Source: an uncultured Clostridia bacterium (GTDB taxonomy: Bacteria > Bacillota > Clostridia > Oscillospirales > Acutalibacteraceae). From it: DNA of 64,000 bases. Positions 29,533 to 37,888 of this stretch are shown here, piece by piece. Position 1 is the stretch's first letter; each line of letters starts with the position of its first letter. The DNA lies in assembly GCA_947598155.1 (NCBI GenBank), contig CANQFC010000004.1, positions 179,792-243,791 of the forward strand, in the 5' to 3' direction. Position numbers and translations under genes: made by a program. The notes below the pieces were generated by a model that saw only the letters and a list, made by a program, of their open reading frames with translations, did not search any database and was not told where the DNA came from.

Positions 29533-29688
29533 GTGAAATATGTATGTCCTTGCGGCTACGTCTATGATGAGGCGTTAGGCGACCCCGAAAACGGCATTGA
29601 GCCCGGCACACCGTGGTCTATGGTTCCGGAGGATTTTCTCTGCCCCGTTTGCGGACTTGACAAAAGCGCTTTTGAAGAAGAAGAATAA
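29533..29688 (+). CDS. Rubredoxin with shortened first cysteine knuckle
   Basis: This 51-residue protein starts GTG at 29533 after GGAGGT. The sequence [22 protein letters not shown]... [24 protein letters not shown] is a typical one-iron rubredoxin except for the first ligand pair. That pair is CxC-G instead of the usual CxxC-G, while the second pair, CPVCG, is normal. Rubredoxin passes single electrons to rubrerythrin, superoxide reductase or flavodiiron proteins. Its place between rubrerythrin and FprA supports an oxygen-detoxification chain. Confidence 0.9.
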   Translation: MKYVCPCGYVYDEALGDPENGIEPGTPWSMVPEDFLCPVCGLDKSAFEEEE

Positions 29689-29701
29689 TAATTACAGCGG
29701 C

Positions 29702-29737
29702 AAAAACAGGAAGATGAAAGTTTTCCTGTTTTTTTGT
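29702..29737 (+). terminator. Terminator after rubredoxin
   Basis: The stem AAAAACAGGAA / TTCCTGTTTTT is followed by a T-rich run. It separates the PerR-rubrerythrin-rubredoxin unit from the FprA gene. Confidence 0.88.
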
Positions 29738-29794
29738 TGAATACATTATTGAAATATGGTAAAATAATCTATATTTCAATACAAGGAGAAAATT

Positions 29795-30952
29795 ATGGAT
29801 ATTAAAATTTCCGACGATATAAAATATATAGGAGTAAGCACAAGAGATATTGACTTGTTTGAAAGCCAATATATTGTCCCAAACGGTATGGCTTACAATT
29901 CATACGTTATTCTTGACGACAAAATCGCGGTTATGGACACTGCGGACAAAATCGTCGGCAAACAGTGGCTGTCAAATTTAAAATCCGTACTCGGCGGCAG
30001 AAAACCTGATTATTTGGTGGTTCAGCACCTTGAGCCCGACCATTCCGCAAATATTCAGATTCTTTGCGAGCTTTACCCCGAAATGCGGATTATCTGCTCG
30101 GCTAAAGCCAAGGCTATGCTACCGCAATTTGCCGATGTTGACAAAACGATAATAACGCCTATGGGAGAGGGCGAAAAATTAAACCTCGGCAAGCACACTT
30201 TAAGCTTTATTTTAGCACCAATGGTTCACTGGCCTGAGGTTATGCTCTCATATGAATCGACGGAAAAAGTGCTCTTTTCCGCGGACGCTTTCGGAAAATT
30301 CGGGGCGATTGACGCCGACGAAAGCTGGACGTGCGAGGCGAGAAGATACTATTTCAATATCGTCGGAAAATACGGCGCTCCCGTTCAAACTCTGCTCAAA
30401 AAGGCGTCATCTCTTGACATTAAAACAATCTGCCCCCTGCACGGACCGATTTTAACCGACACTATTCCCGAAGTTCTGAATCTTTACAATATCTGGTCGT
30501 CATACGCCCCCGAAGACGAGGGAGTATTTATCGCCTTTGCCTCAATTCACGGCAATACCGCTGAAGCGGCTTATAAAATGAAAAAAATACTTGAAGAAAA
30601 GGGCTGTAAGCGAGTAGCTATCGCTGACCTTGCCCGCGACGATATTGCCGAATGCGTTGAGGACGCGTTCAGACACAGCACATTGCTTTGTATGGCGTCA
30701 AGTTACGACGCCGGCGTATTCGCGCCAATGGCTGACTTTATCCACCACCTTAAAACAAAATCATTTCAAAACAGAAATGTCGCGTTGGTTGAGAACGGAT
30801 CTTGGGCGCCCTCTGCCGCTAAGACAATGAAAGCCGAATTTGAGCGAATGAAAAATATCACATTTGTCGGAGACACGGTTACAATAAAAACAAGGCTAAA
30901 AGAGGCAGACGTTGAATCGCTCAAAGCGCTCGCAGAACAACTTGTTAAGTAA
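29795..30952 (+). CDS. fprA: FprA-type flavodiiron protein (O2/NO reductase)
   Basis: This 385-residue A-type flavoprotein has an N-terminal metallo-beta-lactamase fold with diiron ligands in VQHLEPDHSANI (HxExDH) and further His in APMVHWPEV and CPLHGPIL. The C-terminal flavodoxin domain (about 250-385) has the FMN loop FASIHGNTAEAAYKM. These cytoplasmic enzymes reduce O2 to water (or NO to N2O) with electrons from rubredoxin. All expected ligands are present. AAGGAG precedes ATG 29795. It lies immediately after rubredoxin but in its own transcription unit. Confidence 0.95.
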   Translation: MDIKISDDIKYIGVSTRDIDLFESQYIVPNGMAYNSYVILDDKIAVMDTADKIVGKQWLSNLKSVLGGRKPDYLVVQHLEPDHSANIQILCELYPEMRIICSAKAKAMLPQFADVDKTIITPMGEGEKLNLGKHTLSFILAPMVHWPEVMLSYESTEKVLFSADAFGKFGAIDADESWTCEARRYYFNIVGKYGAPVQTLLKKASSLDIKTICPLHGPILTDTIPEVLNLYNIWSSYAPEDEGVFIAFASIHGNTAEAAYKMKKILEEKGCKRVAIADLARDDIAECVEDAFRHSTLLCMASSYDAGVFAPMADFIHHLKTKSFQNRNVALVENGSWAPSAAKTMKAEFERMKNITFVGDTVTIKTRLKEADVESLKALAEQLVK

Positions 30953-31015
30953 AGTAAAAATTTAAAGCGGATTTGATTTATCCGCAGTAAAATATTTATC
31001 CGAATTACTTTAATT

Positions 31016-31042
31016 AAAAAAACTCCGCTAAGCGGAGTTTTT
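31016..31042. terminator. Bidirectional terminator between fprA and nadE
   Basis: AAAAACTCCGCTAAGCGGAGTTTTTG is a perfect hairpin with A and T tracts on either side. Confidence 0.9.
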
Positions 31043-31069
31043 GTTTTACTGTTAGAAATATTTTGAATT

Positions 31070-31795
31070 TCAAATATTCGGGTTAAACGCAGGCATAAGC
31101 TCAAGCTTAAATTTGTTCATTTCATGCTTTTTATCAATAAGCTCTTTCGTTTTCAAATTTTCAATTTCACCTGTGCGAATATACCTGTCAAGCTCAGCGT
31201 AAGTAAAGCCCAAATTGTCCTCGTCTGTTTTACCGCAAAGCCCGTCCGCCGGTACCTTCTCAACAAGTTCTTTAGGCAGACCTAATACCGCGCCGATTTT
31301 CCTGACCTCCTGCACGGTCAAATGCGAAAGCGGGCTGAAATCCCCCGCGGCGTCGCCGTAACGGGTAGAATACCCTACCCAATCCTCTGAAAGATTACAG
31401 GTATTTACAACTCTGCCGTTATTGCTCTGCGCAACCGCGTAAACCGTTGCCATTCTTATTCTCGGAGAAATATTTATAACGCTTTGGTTCGACAGTTCAA
31501 ACGGAATCGCGCTTTTTAACCCCTCCACGGCGGCTTTGATGTTTATTTCATAATGTTTTATGCCGAGGTGGTTTACAAGAAGATAAGCAGAGTCAATATC
31601 ATTCTGTTCGCCGCACGGCATAAGCACGCCTATCACTCTGTCTTTGCCCAGAGCCTCAACGCACAGCGCCGCCGCAACGGAGCTGTCCTTACCTCCCGAA
31701 ATGCCAAGCACCGCGTTACAGCCCTTGCCGTTTTCTTCAAAAAAATCTTTTATCCAGTTTACACAGTCGTTTTTCACTTTTACAGCGTCAAACAT
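31070..31795 (-). CDS. nadE: NH3-dependent NAD+ synthetase
   Basis: This 241-residue protein has P-loop pyrophosphatase motif GISGGKDSSVAA near residue 32. Conserved NTCNLSEDWVGYSTRYGDAAGDFSPLSHLTVQEV and DELGF-like KTDEDNLGFTYAELD follow. It makes NAD+ from nicotinate adenine dinucleotide. It lacks the nitrilase glutaminase domain, so it uses free ammonia. It follows the dnaI-like gene by 12 bp on the same strand, which suggests a dnaD-dnaI-nadE operon. Confidence 0.95.
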   Translation of the reverse strand: MFDAVKVKNDCVNWIKDFFEENGKGCNAVLGISGGKDSSVAAALCVEALGKDRVIGVLMPCGEQNDIDSAYLLVNHLGIKHYEINIKAAVEGLKSAIPFELSNQSVINISPRIRMATVYAVAQSNNGRVVNTCNLSEDWVGYSTRYGDAAGDFSPLSHLTVQEVRKIGAVLGLPKELVEKVPADGLCGKTDEDNLGFTYAELDRYIRTGEIENLKTKELIDKKHEMNKFKLELMPAFNPNI

Positions 31796-31807
31796 AAGAT
31801 TACCTCC

Positions 31808-32800
31808 TTAATTGCCGCTCTGCCTTACATCTCTGCCCAAAAACTCAAGCGTTTCAAAAGTACCGACAATTCTTGAAACTATGCTTTCGTGGTATTTATC
31901 GCGCAGTTCATCGGGCGATAAATTTGTGCTTATAACAGTAGGCAGATTTTTACAGATTCTCGTATTTATTACGGTGTAAAGCACTGAATTTGTAAAGGCA
32001 GTCGCAAATTCCATCCCCAAATCGTCAAGAATAAGCAAATCCGCGTCGCAGAGCAAATCCAAAGTATAAGTATCATTGCCCCTGTTGAACTTTTCATACT
32101 CAATTTTGGAAAAAAAGTTATTTACCGAACCGTAAATAACGTTATAACCCTTTTTGATTATTTCGTTGGCTATTGAGAGCGAAAGATGCGTTTTGCCCAG
32201 TCCCGTTCTGCCGTAAAAAAGCAGGCTCGGCGAATCAAGGTCAAAATTTTGCGAATACTTAACGCAGGTTTCAAATATGTATTTCATCTGTTCATAGCTT
32301 TCTTTGCTGTCTTTATAATACGACAAGTCAAAATCGCCGAACGACGAAAGCTCAAGCGGAGTTTGCAATGCCATCTCCTCCCCTGCCAATTTCTTTAAAA
32401 GCTCAATATGGCAAGAGCAAAGCTTTGTGCCGTAAGAAACGCCTTTTTCATCGTCACGTTCCTCATAAAAGCCTGTATCGCCGCACTTTTTGCAGTTGTA
32501 ATGAACGTCAAGATAATCCTCAGGAAGACCCATAGCGGTCAAAATTGCCCGCTTTTCTTTATTGAGCTTAGAATTTGTGTTTTTTAGCTTTTTTAATATT
32601 TTTTCCGCGTCTTCAGGCGCCGAAGAAAAAGCCTTTACAAGCATAGTCCCTGTTTCCGACAGCTTTTCATCTATATATTTAAGGTCGGGGCATTGTTTAT
32701 AAAGCTCTTTACAGCGGTTTTCCGCCGACCTTTCAGCGGCTGAACGCCTCATTTTGATTTCAGTCAGCGCCTTTTCGTATATTTCCTTTGAATACGCCAC
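31808..32800 (-). CDS. dnaI: DnaC/DnaI-like helicase-loader ATPase
   Basis: This 330-residue AAA+ ATPase has an N-terminal helical region and a small zinc-binding motif (CKKCGDTGFYE ... CSCH, about residues 98-130). The ATPase has Walker A YGRTGLGKTHLS and Walker B LLILDDLGMEF, plus a conserved arginine region near the end (ESIVSRIVGTFE). The zinc-ribbon plus AAA arrangement matches DnaI of Firmicutes, which loads the replicative helicase. Its upstream neighbour is a DnaD/DnaB-like protein, 2 bp away. This pairing strongly supports a primosome role. Confidence 0.92.
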   Translation of the reverse strand: MAYSKEIYEKALTEIKMRRSAAERSAENRCKELYKQCPDLKYIDEKLSETGTMLVKAFSSAPEDAEKILKKLKNTNSKLNKEKRAILTAMGLPEDYLDVHYNCKKCGDTGFYEERDDEKGVSYGTKLCSCHIELLKKLAGEEMALQTPLELSSFGDFDLSYYKDSKESYEQMKYIFETCVKYSQNFDLDSPSLLFYGRTGLGKTHLSLSIANEIIKKGYNVIYGSVNNFFSKIEYEKFNRGNDTYTLDLLCDADLLILDDLGMEFATAFTNSVLYTVINTRICKNLPTVISTNLSPDELRDKYHESIVSRIVGTFETLEFLGRDVRQSGN

Positions 32801-32802
32801 TG

Positions 32803-33813
32803 CTATGCCCTCCTTTTGCGTTTTTTGTTCTTCATATTGCCTATATCCCTTGTTCTGTCTCTCGATTTTTCCTTTACAAGCTCAATATCAAACGACGTTT
32901 CTTTTTTCGGTTTAATCTTTTTCTTTTGCTCAAACGCGCCCGAAGGAGCGTTTTCTATTTCTTCAACTGTGTGAAGATTTGCCTCGTGCCATTTTTTCAA
33001 TACCTTGTCCATATACTGAAAATTTCTGTAATTCAGAGCGCCAGTTTCTTTTTCCGCTTTCATTATTCCGTGCGCTTTGGCAACGGCTTTGGCGTCAAAC
33101 CCCCATATAAGCCACTTGCAGAGAAGCTCATATTGCGCGAATGTAGGCGAAGCGTCCGCATTTCCCGTTAAATCGGCAAGCTCGGAAAACAGCTTTCTGC
33201 CTTTTGTCGCCCTTTGAATGTAATCGTTGGCGGCAGAACAGTCCGTTATTCCGTTTTCCGACCAGTACTTTGCGATTTTAAGGAGCTCCTGCTGAGAACA
33301 GGTGCCCGCATATTTCGCAAAATTTAAAAGCAAATTTGCCACATCCTGCGACAGACCGTAATAATAAACGATATTATAAAGCAAACTTTGCATTGTATAT
33401 CCGTATGTTTTGCCCAAAATCTGCTGTGCCTCGTTAAACAAATTGCGAAGAGACCTGCTCTTGGCGAGCGCTGAATCTATCTCCTGCTGAGAGGGCTTTA
33501 ACAGAGGTATTATTTTAGGAGATGTTAATGATTCGGACATTTCGGAATTATCTTTTTCCGTAGTAAGTAAGCCTTCGTCTTTTCTGTCGGCAACTACTAT
33601 TCCGGCGTCCACCCAATAATCGGCGCATTCTGCAACGGCCTCAACCGAAAGACCGGTTTTCTCCGCAATTCCCTCATCGTCAATTTCGGGATTGCGCAAA
33701 ATGCAAAGTATTACTTTTAACTGCTCGCCCGAACAGCGTTTGAGCATTTCGTCCGCTATTTTTGCGGGGACTGAAAAGGACGATGCGTAAAGCTTTACAT
33801 CTGCCGAATACAT
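32803..33813 (-). CDS. dnaD: DnaD/DnaB-domain primosome protein
   Basis: This 336-residue protein has an N-terminal winged-helix part (about 20-90). Two DnaB_2/DnaD-like helical repeats follow (about 120-190 and 215-290), the second ending ALNYRNFQYMDKVLKKWHEANLHT, the classic YxxxIL-like DnaD motif region. The C-terminal tail is basic and unstructured (KKKIKPKKETS ... KNKKRKRRA). It remodels DNA at origins and forked structures and brings in the DnaI-helicase complex. It is the first gene of the dnaD-dnaI-nadE unit. Confidence 0.9.
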   Translation of the reverse strand: MYSADVKLYASSFSVPAKIADEMLKRCSGEQLKVILCILRNPEIDDEGIAEKTGLSVEAVAECADYWVDAGIVVADRKDEGLLTTEKDNSEMSESLTSPKIIPLLKPSQQEIDSALAKSRSLRNLFNEAQQILGKTYGYTMQSLLYNIVYYYGLSQDVANLLLNFAKYAGTCSQQELLKIAKYWSENGITDCSAANDYIQRATKGRKLFSELADLTGNADASPTFAQYELLCKWLIWGFDAKAVAKAHGIMKAEKETGALNYRNFQYMDKVLKKWHEANLHTVEEIENAPSGAFEQKKKIKPKKETSFDIELVKEKSRDRTRDIGNMKNKKRKRRA

Positions 33814-33831
33814 AACTGCGCCTCCGAAAAA

Positions 33832-33863
33832 CGAATTTAATAATGGGCTACCCCGTCATTATA
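33832..33863 (-). repeat. Short GGGGTAGCCC-ATTATTAAA motif in the dnaD leader
   Basis: The minus strand reads TATAATGACGGGGTAGCCCATTATTAAATT. The first six bases are a likely -10 for dnaD (33858-33863, weak -35). The rest matches the tail of repeat copy B almost base for base. Confidence 0.5.
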
Positions 33864-33949
33864 CTAAGTTATTTTATCATAGATGTATTTTAAATAAAAG
33901 AGTTTTGGCAAAAATATTTGCGGGAATTTTCTTAAAGCGTTTTGCATTA

Positions 33950-33978
33950 TTGACAATAAGCCTCTAAAAATATATACT
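33950..33978 (+). promoter_or_regulatory. Promoter of the aldose epimerase gene
   Basis: TTGACA (33950-33955), 17 bp, TATACT (33973-33978), followed by AAGGAG and ATG 34010. Confidence 0.85.
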
Positions 33979-34009
33979 TAGTTTATATAAAAATTAAGGA
34001 GTGTTTAAT

Positions 34010-35050
34010 ATGAGCGTTACAAAATCGCTGTTCGGAGAGACAAAAGACGGCGAAAGAGTCGACTCTTTTCTTATTGAAAACAAGAACGGAATGAAAATCA
34101 ACTGCATTACATTCGGCGCGGCGATTCAGGCGGCATACATAAAAGACAAAAACGGCGCTGAAATCGATGTTTTGTTGGGATTTGACGATATGGACGGCTT
34201 TGAAAACCGCCACGACTACCAAGGCCTTATCGTAGGCCCTGTTGCAAACAGAATATCGGCGGGTGGGTTAACGATTGACGGTCAAAAAGTTCCCGTCACA
34301 AAAACTCACGGCGAAGTTTGTCTGCACAGTAACGGCGATTTTTCCACCGCCGTTTGGAACGCTGTTATTACCGACTCCTCTTCCGTTGAATTTTCATATT
34401 TAAGCCCCGACGGAAAAGAGGGATTCCCCGGAAACACTCTCGCGAAAGTAAAATACACTCTGACCGACGAAAATGAAATCAAAATTGAGTATGACGCCGT
34501 TTCGGATAAAAAAACCGCTCTGAACATCACAAACCACGCTTATTTTAACCTTAAAGGAGCGGACGGCGGGGATATTCTTGACCACACGCTTTTTATTGAC
34601 GCGGACGCTTTTACACCAATGGGAAACGAGCTGATTCCCACAGGCGAAATTCGTGACGTTACGGGTACTCCGTTTGATTTTAGGGAGCCAAAGAAAATCG
34701 GAAGAGATATCGGCGATTCCGATGAGCAGTTAAAAGCAGGCAACGGCTATGACCACAACTTTGCGCTCAACAACTTCGACGGCAAGGTACGCCTTATTGC
34801 CTGCGCAACGGCGCCAAACGGTGTAAAGCTCGAATGCTTTACAGACCTGCCCGGCGTTCAGCTTTATGTCGGCAATTTTCTTGAAGGCAAAATCGGCAAA
34901 AATAAAAAGCCTATGGATTTCAGAACGGGCTTTTGCCTTGAAACGCAGTATTTTCCAAATGCCTCAAACACTCCGTCATTCAAAAATTATGTGTTTGACG
35001 CCAATGAGCACTTTGTTTCAACTACGATTTATAAGCTCTCTTTAATCTGA
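34010..35050 (+). CDS. galM: Aldose 1-epimerase (galactose mutarotase)
   Basis: This 346-residue protein of the GalM fold interconverts alpha and beta anomers of galactose or glucose. Conserved segments are GFDDMDGFENRHDYQGLIVGPVANRIS, the catalytic His in NITNHAYFNLKG, and the Glu in GFCLETQYFPNASN near the C-terminus. The start ATG 34010 lies 8 bp after AGGAG. It is cytoplasmic, with its own promoter and no operon partner, and could serve lactose/galactose use with the nearby glycosidase and symporter. Confidence 0.94.
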   Translation: MSVTKSLFGETKDGERVDSFLIENKNGMKINCITFGAAIQAAYIKDKNGAEIDVLLGFDDMDGFENRHDYQGLIVGPVANRISAGGLTIDGQKVPVTKTHGEVCLHSNGDFSTAVWNAVITDSSSVEFSYLSPDGKEGFPGNTLAKVKYTLTDENEIKIEYDAVSDKKTALNITNHAYFNLKGADGGDILDHTLFIDADAFTPMGNELIPTGEIRDVTGTPFDFREPKKIGRDIGDSDEQLKAGNGYDHNFALNNFDGKVRLIACATAPNGVKLECFTDLPGVQLYVGNFLEGKIGKNKKPMDFRTGFCLETQYFPNASNTPSFKNYVFDANEHFVSTTIYKLSLI

Positions 35051-35150
35051 AAATTTTACATTTCCTCTTTTTTCCGTAACACAATAAGTTCTTTCACATA
35101 AGATGTATTGAAGGTTAAGAACATACTGCCTTTGGAAAGGAGGAAACATA

Positions 35151-35315
35151 ATGTCAAATTTCTTTGGAAATAACTCGTTGTTAATCCTCATTATCATCAT
35201 TATTCTTCTTTCTGATGGTAATTACGGCTGCAACAATTGCAATACTTGCTGCAACGCTTACAACAACCGTGCAAATAATTGCGGCTGTGACTGCGACTGC
35301 GGATGCGGATGCTAA
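35151..35315 (+). CDS. Small Cys-rich, single-helix membrane peptide (54 aa)
   Basis: The sequence starts MSNFFGNNSLLILIIIIILL and then SDGNYGCNNCNTCCNAYNNRANNC, ending GCDCDCGCGC. There is one hydrophobic helix of about 11 residues, then ten Cys in the last 28 residues, in CxxC, CC and CxCxCxCxC patterns, with many Asn and Gly. It has a strong AAAGGAGGAAACATAATG start and a terminator after it, so it is very likely expressed. I do not recognise the family. The layout resembles small spore-coat or YjcZ-like proteins and metal-binding peptides; either is a guess. Confidence 0.75.
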   Translation: MSNFFGNNSLLILIIIIILLSDGNYGCNNCNTCCNAYNNRANNCGCDCDCGCGC

Positions 35316-35334
35316 TCGCAAGAATGTAAAAGAA

Positions 35335-35367
35335 AGGCGGGCGGGTAAAAATCCCGCCTGCATTTTT
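35335..35367 (+). terminator. Terminator of the Cys-rich peptide gene
   Basis: AGGCGGG / CCCGCCT stem, then GCATTTTT. It lies only 10 bp before the hflX start. Confidence 0.8.
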
Positions 35368-35377
35368 AGGAGAAAAA

Positions 35378-36625
35378 ATGAAATTTTACGAAGTAAACAA
35401 CAAGCCTGAAAAAGCGCTTTTAATATCAGTCGATACGGGCGATTTTGACGCCGAGGCGTCCCTTGCGGAGCTGTCGTTATTAGCCGAAAGCGCGGGCGCT
35501 GAGGTCGCAGGTGAAATTTTGCAGAAAAGGGAGTCGCCGAACGCCGCCGCTTATATAGGCGCAGGCAAGCTCGCTGAGGCGGAGCTTTTTTGCAGTAATC
35601 AAGACGTAGACGTAATTATTTGCGATACCGAGCTTACGCCGTCGCAGATAAGGAATATTGAGGACCGCACAGGCGTTCGGGTAATTGACAGGACTCAGCT
35701 TATTTTGGATATTTTCGCTTTGCGCGCTAAAAGCAGCGAGGGCAAATTGCAGGTAGAGCTGGCTCAATTAAAATATGCCCTCCCTCGCCTTACGGGAAAA
35801 GGCAGAGAGCTTTCGCGGCTCGGCGGCGGAATCGGCACAAGAGGCCCCGGAGAAAGCAAGCTTGAAAGCGACCGCCGTCACATTATGAGGCGGATAAACG
35901 CTCTTTCCGCCCAGCTCCGAGAAATTGACCGCAGAAGAGGATATTTAAGAGCCCAAAGAGAAAAAAACCGCGTAACGACCGTTGCCCTTGTGGGCTATAC
36001 TAACGCAGGCAAATCCACGCTTATGAATTCGCTTACGAACGCGGGCGTTCTTGCTCAGGACAAGCTGTTTGCGACGTTAGACCCTACTTCAAGAAAACTT
36101 ACTTTGCCCGACGGACGGGCCGTAATGCTTATTGACACCGTCGGGTTCGTCAGCCGCCTGCCGCACGACCTTATCAACGCTTTTAAATCGACTCTTGAGG
36201 AGGCGGCGAAAGCCGACGTAATTCTCAATGTTTGCGACGCCTCTGACCCTCATTGCGCTGAACACTCCGAAATAACGTTTGAAATACTCAAGGAATTAGG
36301 CCAAAACGGCGATAATATTATCACTGTACTCAACAAATGCGATAAGGCAGGGGATATTTACAACCTCATTCCGTTTGGAAAAACCGTGATGATAAGCGCG
36401 CTGTATCAGGTGAATTTTGATATGCTCCTCTCGGCAATAGCAGACTGCCTTCAGGAAAAATCCACGCGTGTCACAATGCTTATCCCCTTTTCAAAGGGCA
36501 AGGTTTTAAACGACATCAGAAATAACGGAAAAATATTAAAAGAGGAATATACCGCCGACGGAAGTTTAATCGACGCGGTAATGCCCGTTTCGGTTGCTGA
36601 AAAATATAAAGAATATATTAAATAA
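35378..36625 (+). CDS. hflX: HflX ribosome-splitting GTPase
   Basis: This 415-residue protein has the N-terminal HflX domain (LAELSLLAESAGAEVAGEIL), a glycine-rich linker with GIGTRGPGESKLESDRR and a coiled helix. The G domain has G1 GYTNAGKSTL, G3 DTVGF and G4 NKCD. It binds 50S subunits and rescues stalled or heat-damaged ribosomes. Start ATG 35378 follows AGGAG. Length and motifs are normal. Confidence 0.96.
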   Translation: MKFYEVNNKPEKALLISVDTGDFDAEASLAELSLLAESAGAEVAGEILQKRESPNAAAYIGAGKLAEAELFCSNQDVDVIICDTELTPSQIRNIEDRTGVRVIDRTQLILDIFALRAKSSEGKLQVELAQLKYALPRLTGKGRELSRLGGGIGTRGPGESKLESDRRHIMRRINALSAQLREIDRRRGYLRAQREKNRVTTVALVGYTNAGKSTLMNSLTNAGVLAQDKLFATLDPTSRKLTLPDGRAVMLIDTVGFVSRLPHDLINAFKSTLEEAAKADVILNVCDASDPHCAEHSEITFEILKELGQNGDNIITVLNKCDKAGDIYNLIPFGKTVMISALYQVNFDMLLSAIADCLQEKSTRVTMLIPFSKGKVLNDIRNNGKILKEEYTADGSLIDAVMPVSVAEKYKEYIK

Positions 36626-36660
36626 TAAACTTTTTCGGGCGCTGAACGCTCTTTTAAAAG

Positions 36661-37605
36661 TCAGCCCTTTACCGCCTCGGAAATATCCAAAAGGCAGGAG
36701 TAGCGGTACTGCGGAGCTTTATCACGCAACAGTTTTTGAAGATTCGGGCAAATATTTTTATCTATCACATATTTTTTTATCACAAAGCTTTGACGTATGG
36801 TTTTTGTTAAATAAGATTTATCCATCAGGCAAAAATTGTTTAAAAGCAAAAACACTCCCTGCTGATATTTCATTAAATCGTTAGTGGGAATGTTTACGAG
36901 CTTTGCCGTGGGCGAAACGCCGTTTAAAAACGATTCAAACTTTCTCTGAGCGGACAGAAACGGACTGTATATTTCCGATTCTGATTTTTTTCGCGCAGAG
37001 ATAAGCTGTAAAAATTCCTCTCTTGATTCGGCGCGCACAATGCCCACATTGTACCCGGAAAGCCACTCGTTAACCTCATTTTCATCAGTGGTTGTGTCGT
37101 CGTCGCCTATGTCAAAAACAGTGTATATCACAATGTCGTCGGAAAATTCCGTGCGGCCTTTCATAGCAAAGGAAAGAGCTACATAAAGATTTGCCGAAAA
37201 GTCAATAAACGGGCTTATGTCAAGGTAATGTTGGGCAAAGGCAAGCATTTTATATTGCTTTTCCGGGTTCGGCAGGCCATAAAGCGTTGTGTAAACATCG
37301 GTAAACGCTTTTTTCTCCGTATAAAAATCAAACAAAGCCTGTGAATCCAAGTGTGTGTAAAGTTCATCACCCGAAAGCTCTTTACGCAAAAAAGTGGGCA
37401 AAAGACGCCTCGTCGGCGAACAAATTCGCTCGCCTCGGTAGAATATTCCCGCAGAACTTAAAAACGGCGTCAACAACTCTTTTTCAAATGTTTCAAAAGA
37501 GTCAATGCGCACCTGCGCCACATCATAGCTTACATCAAACGCGTCTTGCAGTTTTTCGCGCAAACGGCGGTGAACGCCGTACTTTTTTTCTTCCAAAAAT
37601 TCCAT
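36661..37605 (-). CDS. FRG-domain protein
   Basis: This 314-residue protein has an N-terminal FRG domain: FYRGER near residue 57, then RRLLPTFLRK. The hallmark segment AFAQHYLDISPFIDFSANLYVALSFA (about 125-150) corresponds to the family's HYGxPTxxLDxT-type motif. The rest is helical and unknown. FRG proteins occur in mobile elements and defence-like loci; several are suspected toxins or effectors, but the biochemistry is not established. It is a single gene ending against hflX, 36 bp away. There is no signal peptide. Confidence 0.75.
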   Translation of the reverse strand: MEFLEEKKYGVHRRLREKLQDAFDVSYDVAQVRIDSFETFEKELLTPFLSSAGIFYRGERICSPTRRLLPTFLRKELSGDELYTHLDSQALFDFYTEKKAFTDVYTTLYGLPNPEKQYKMLAFAQHYLDISPFIDFSANLYVALSFAMKGRTEFSDDIVIYTVFDIGDDDTTTDENEVNEWLSGYNVGIVRAESREEFLQLISARKKSESEIYSPFLSAQRKFESFLNGVSPTAKLVNIPTNDLMKYQQGVFLLLNNFCLMDKSYLTKTIRQSFVIKKYVIDKNICPNLQKLLRDKAPQYRYSCLLDISEAVKG

Positions 37606-37698
37606 TACAATACCTCATGCAAACTGCGTTGCTTTTCCGTTTCAAAGTTTAAAAATTCCTTTTAAATGCTACCACAAATCTTTAAAAAAGTAAACTAA

Positions 37699-37830
37699 AA
37701 CATAACTTGGGCAAGATGTCCCCGCCTCTATTGCCGACGGGCTCCTTTTCGGAATTTCCGATTTCTTTGCGCGGCTGTTGCCGCGCCTTGCCACGTTTAA
37801 TGACGGGGCAAACCCATTATTAAAATGAAA
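37699..37830 (+). repeat. Dispersed intergenic repeat, copy B
   Basis: This is the second long copy of the element at 6554-6706. The shared order is AACATA-CTT-AAGATGTCCCCGCCTCTATTG, CTCC/TTCGGA, CGGCTGTTGCCGC, CGTTTAATGAC and GGGGCAAACCCATTATTAAAATGAAA. Here it lies between the convergent-side end of a phosphoribosyltransferase gene and the start region of the FRG gene. Confidence 0.7.
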
Positions 37831-37866
37831 AAAGCCGCCGCGCAAAAGGACTGGCGCGACAGCTTT
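37822..37866 (-). terminator. Terminator of the phosphoribosyltransferase gene
   Basis: On the minus strand AAAGCTGTCGCGC pairs with GCGCGGCGGCTTT, followed by TTTTCATTTTA. Confidence 0.82.
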
Positions 37867-37888
37867 CACTATTAAAAATTCGGAAAAT

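Noticed and set aside
29795..30952. FprA gene as part of the PerR operon
   Set aside because: A good terminator at 29702-29737 separates it from rubredoxin, so I treat it as its own unit.
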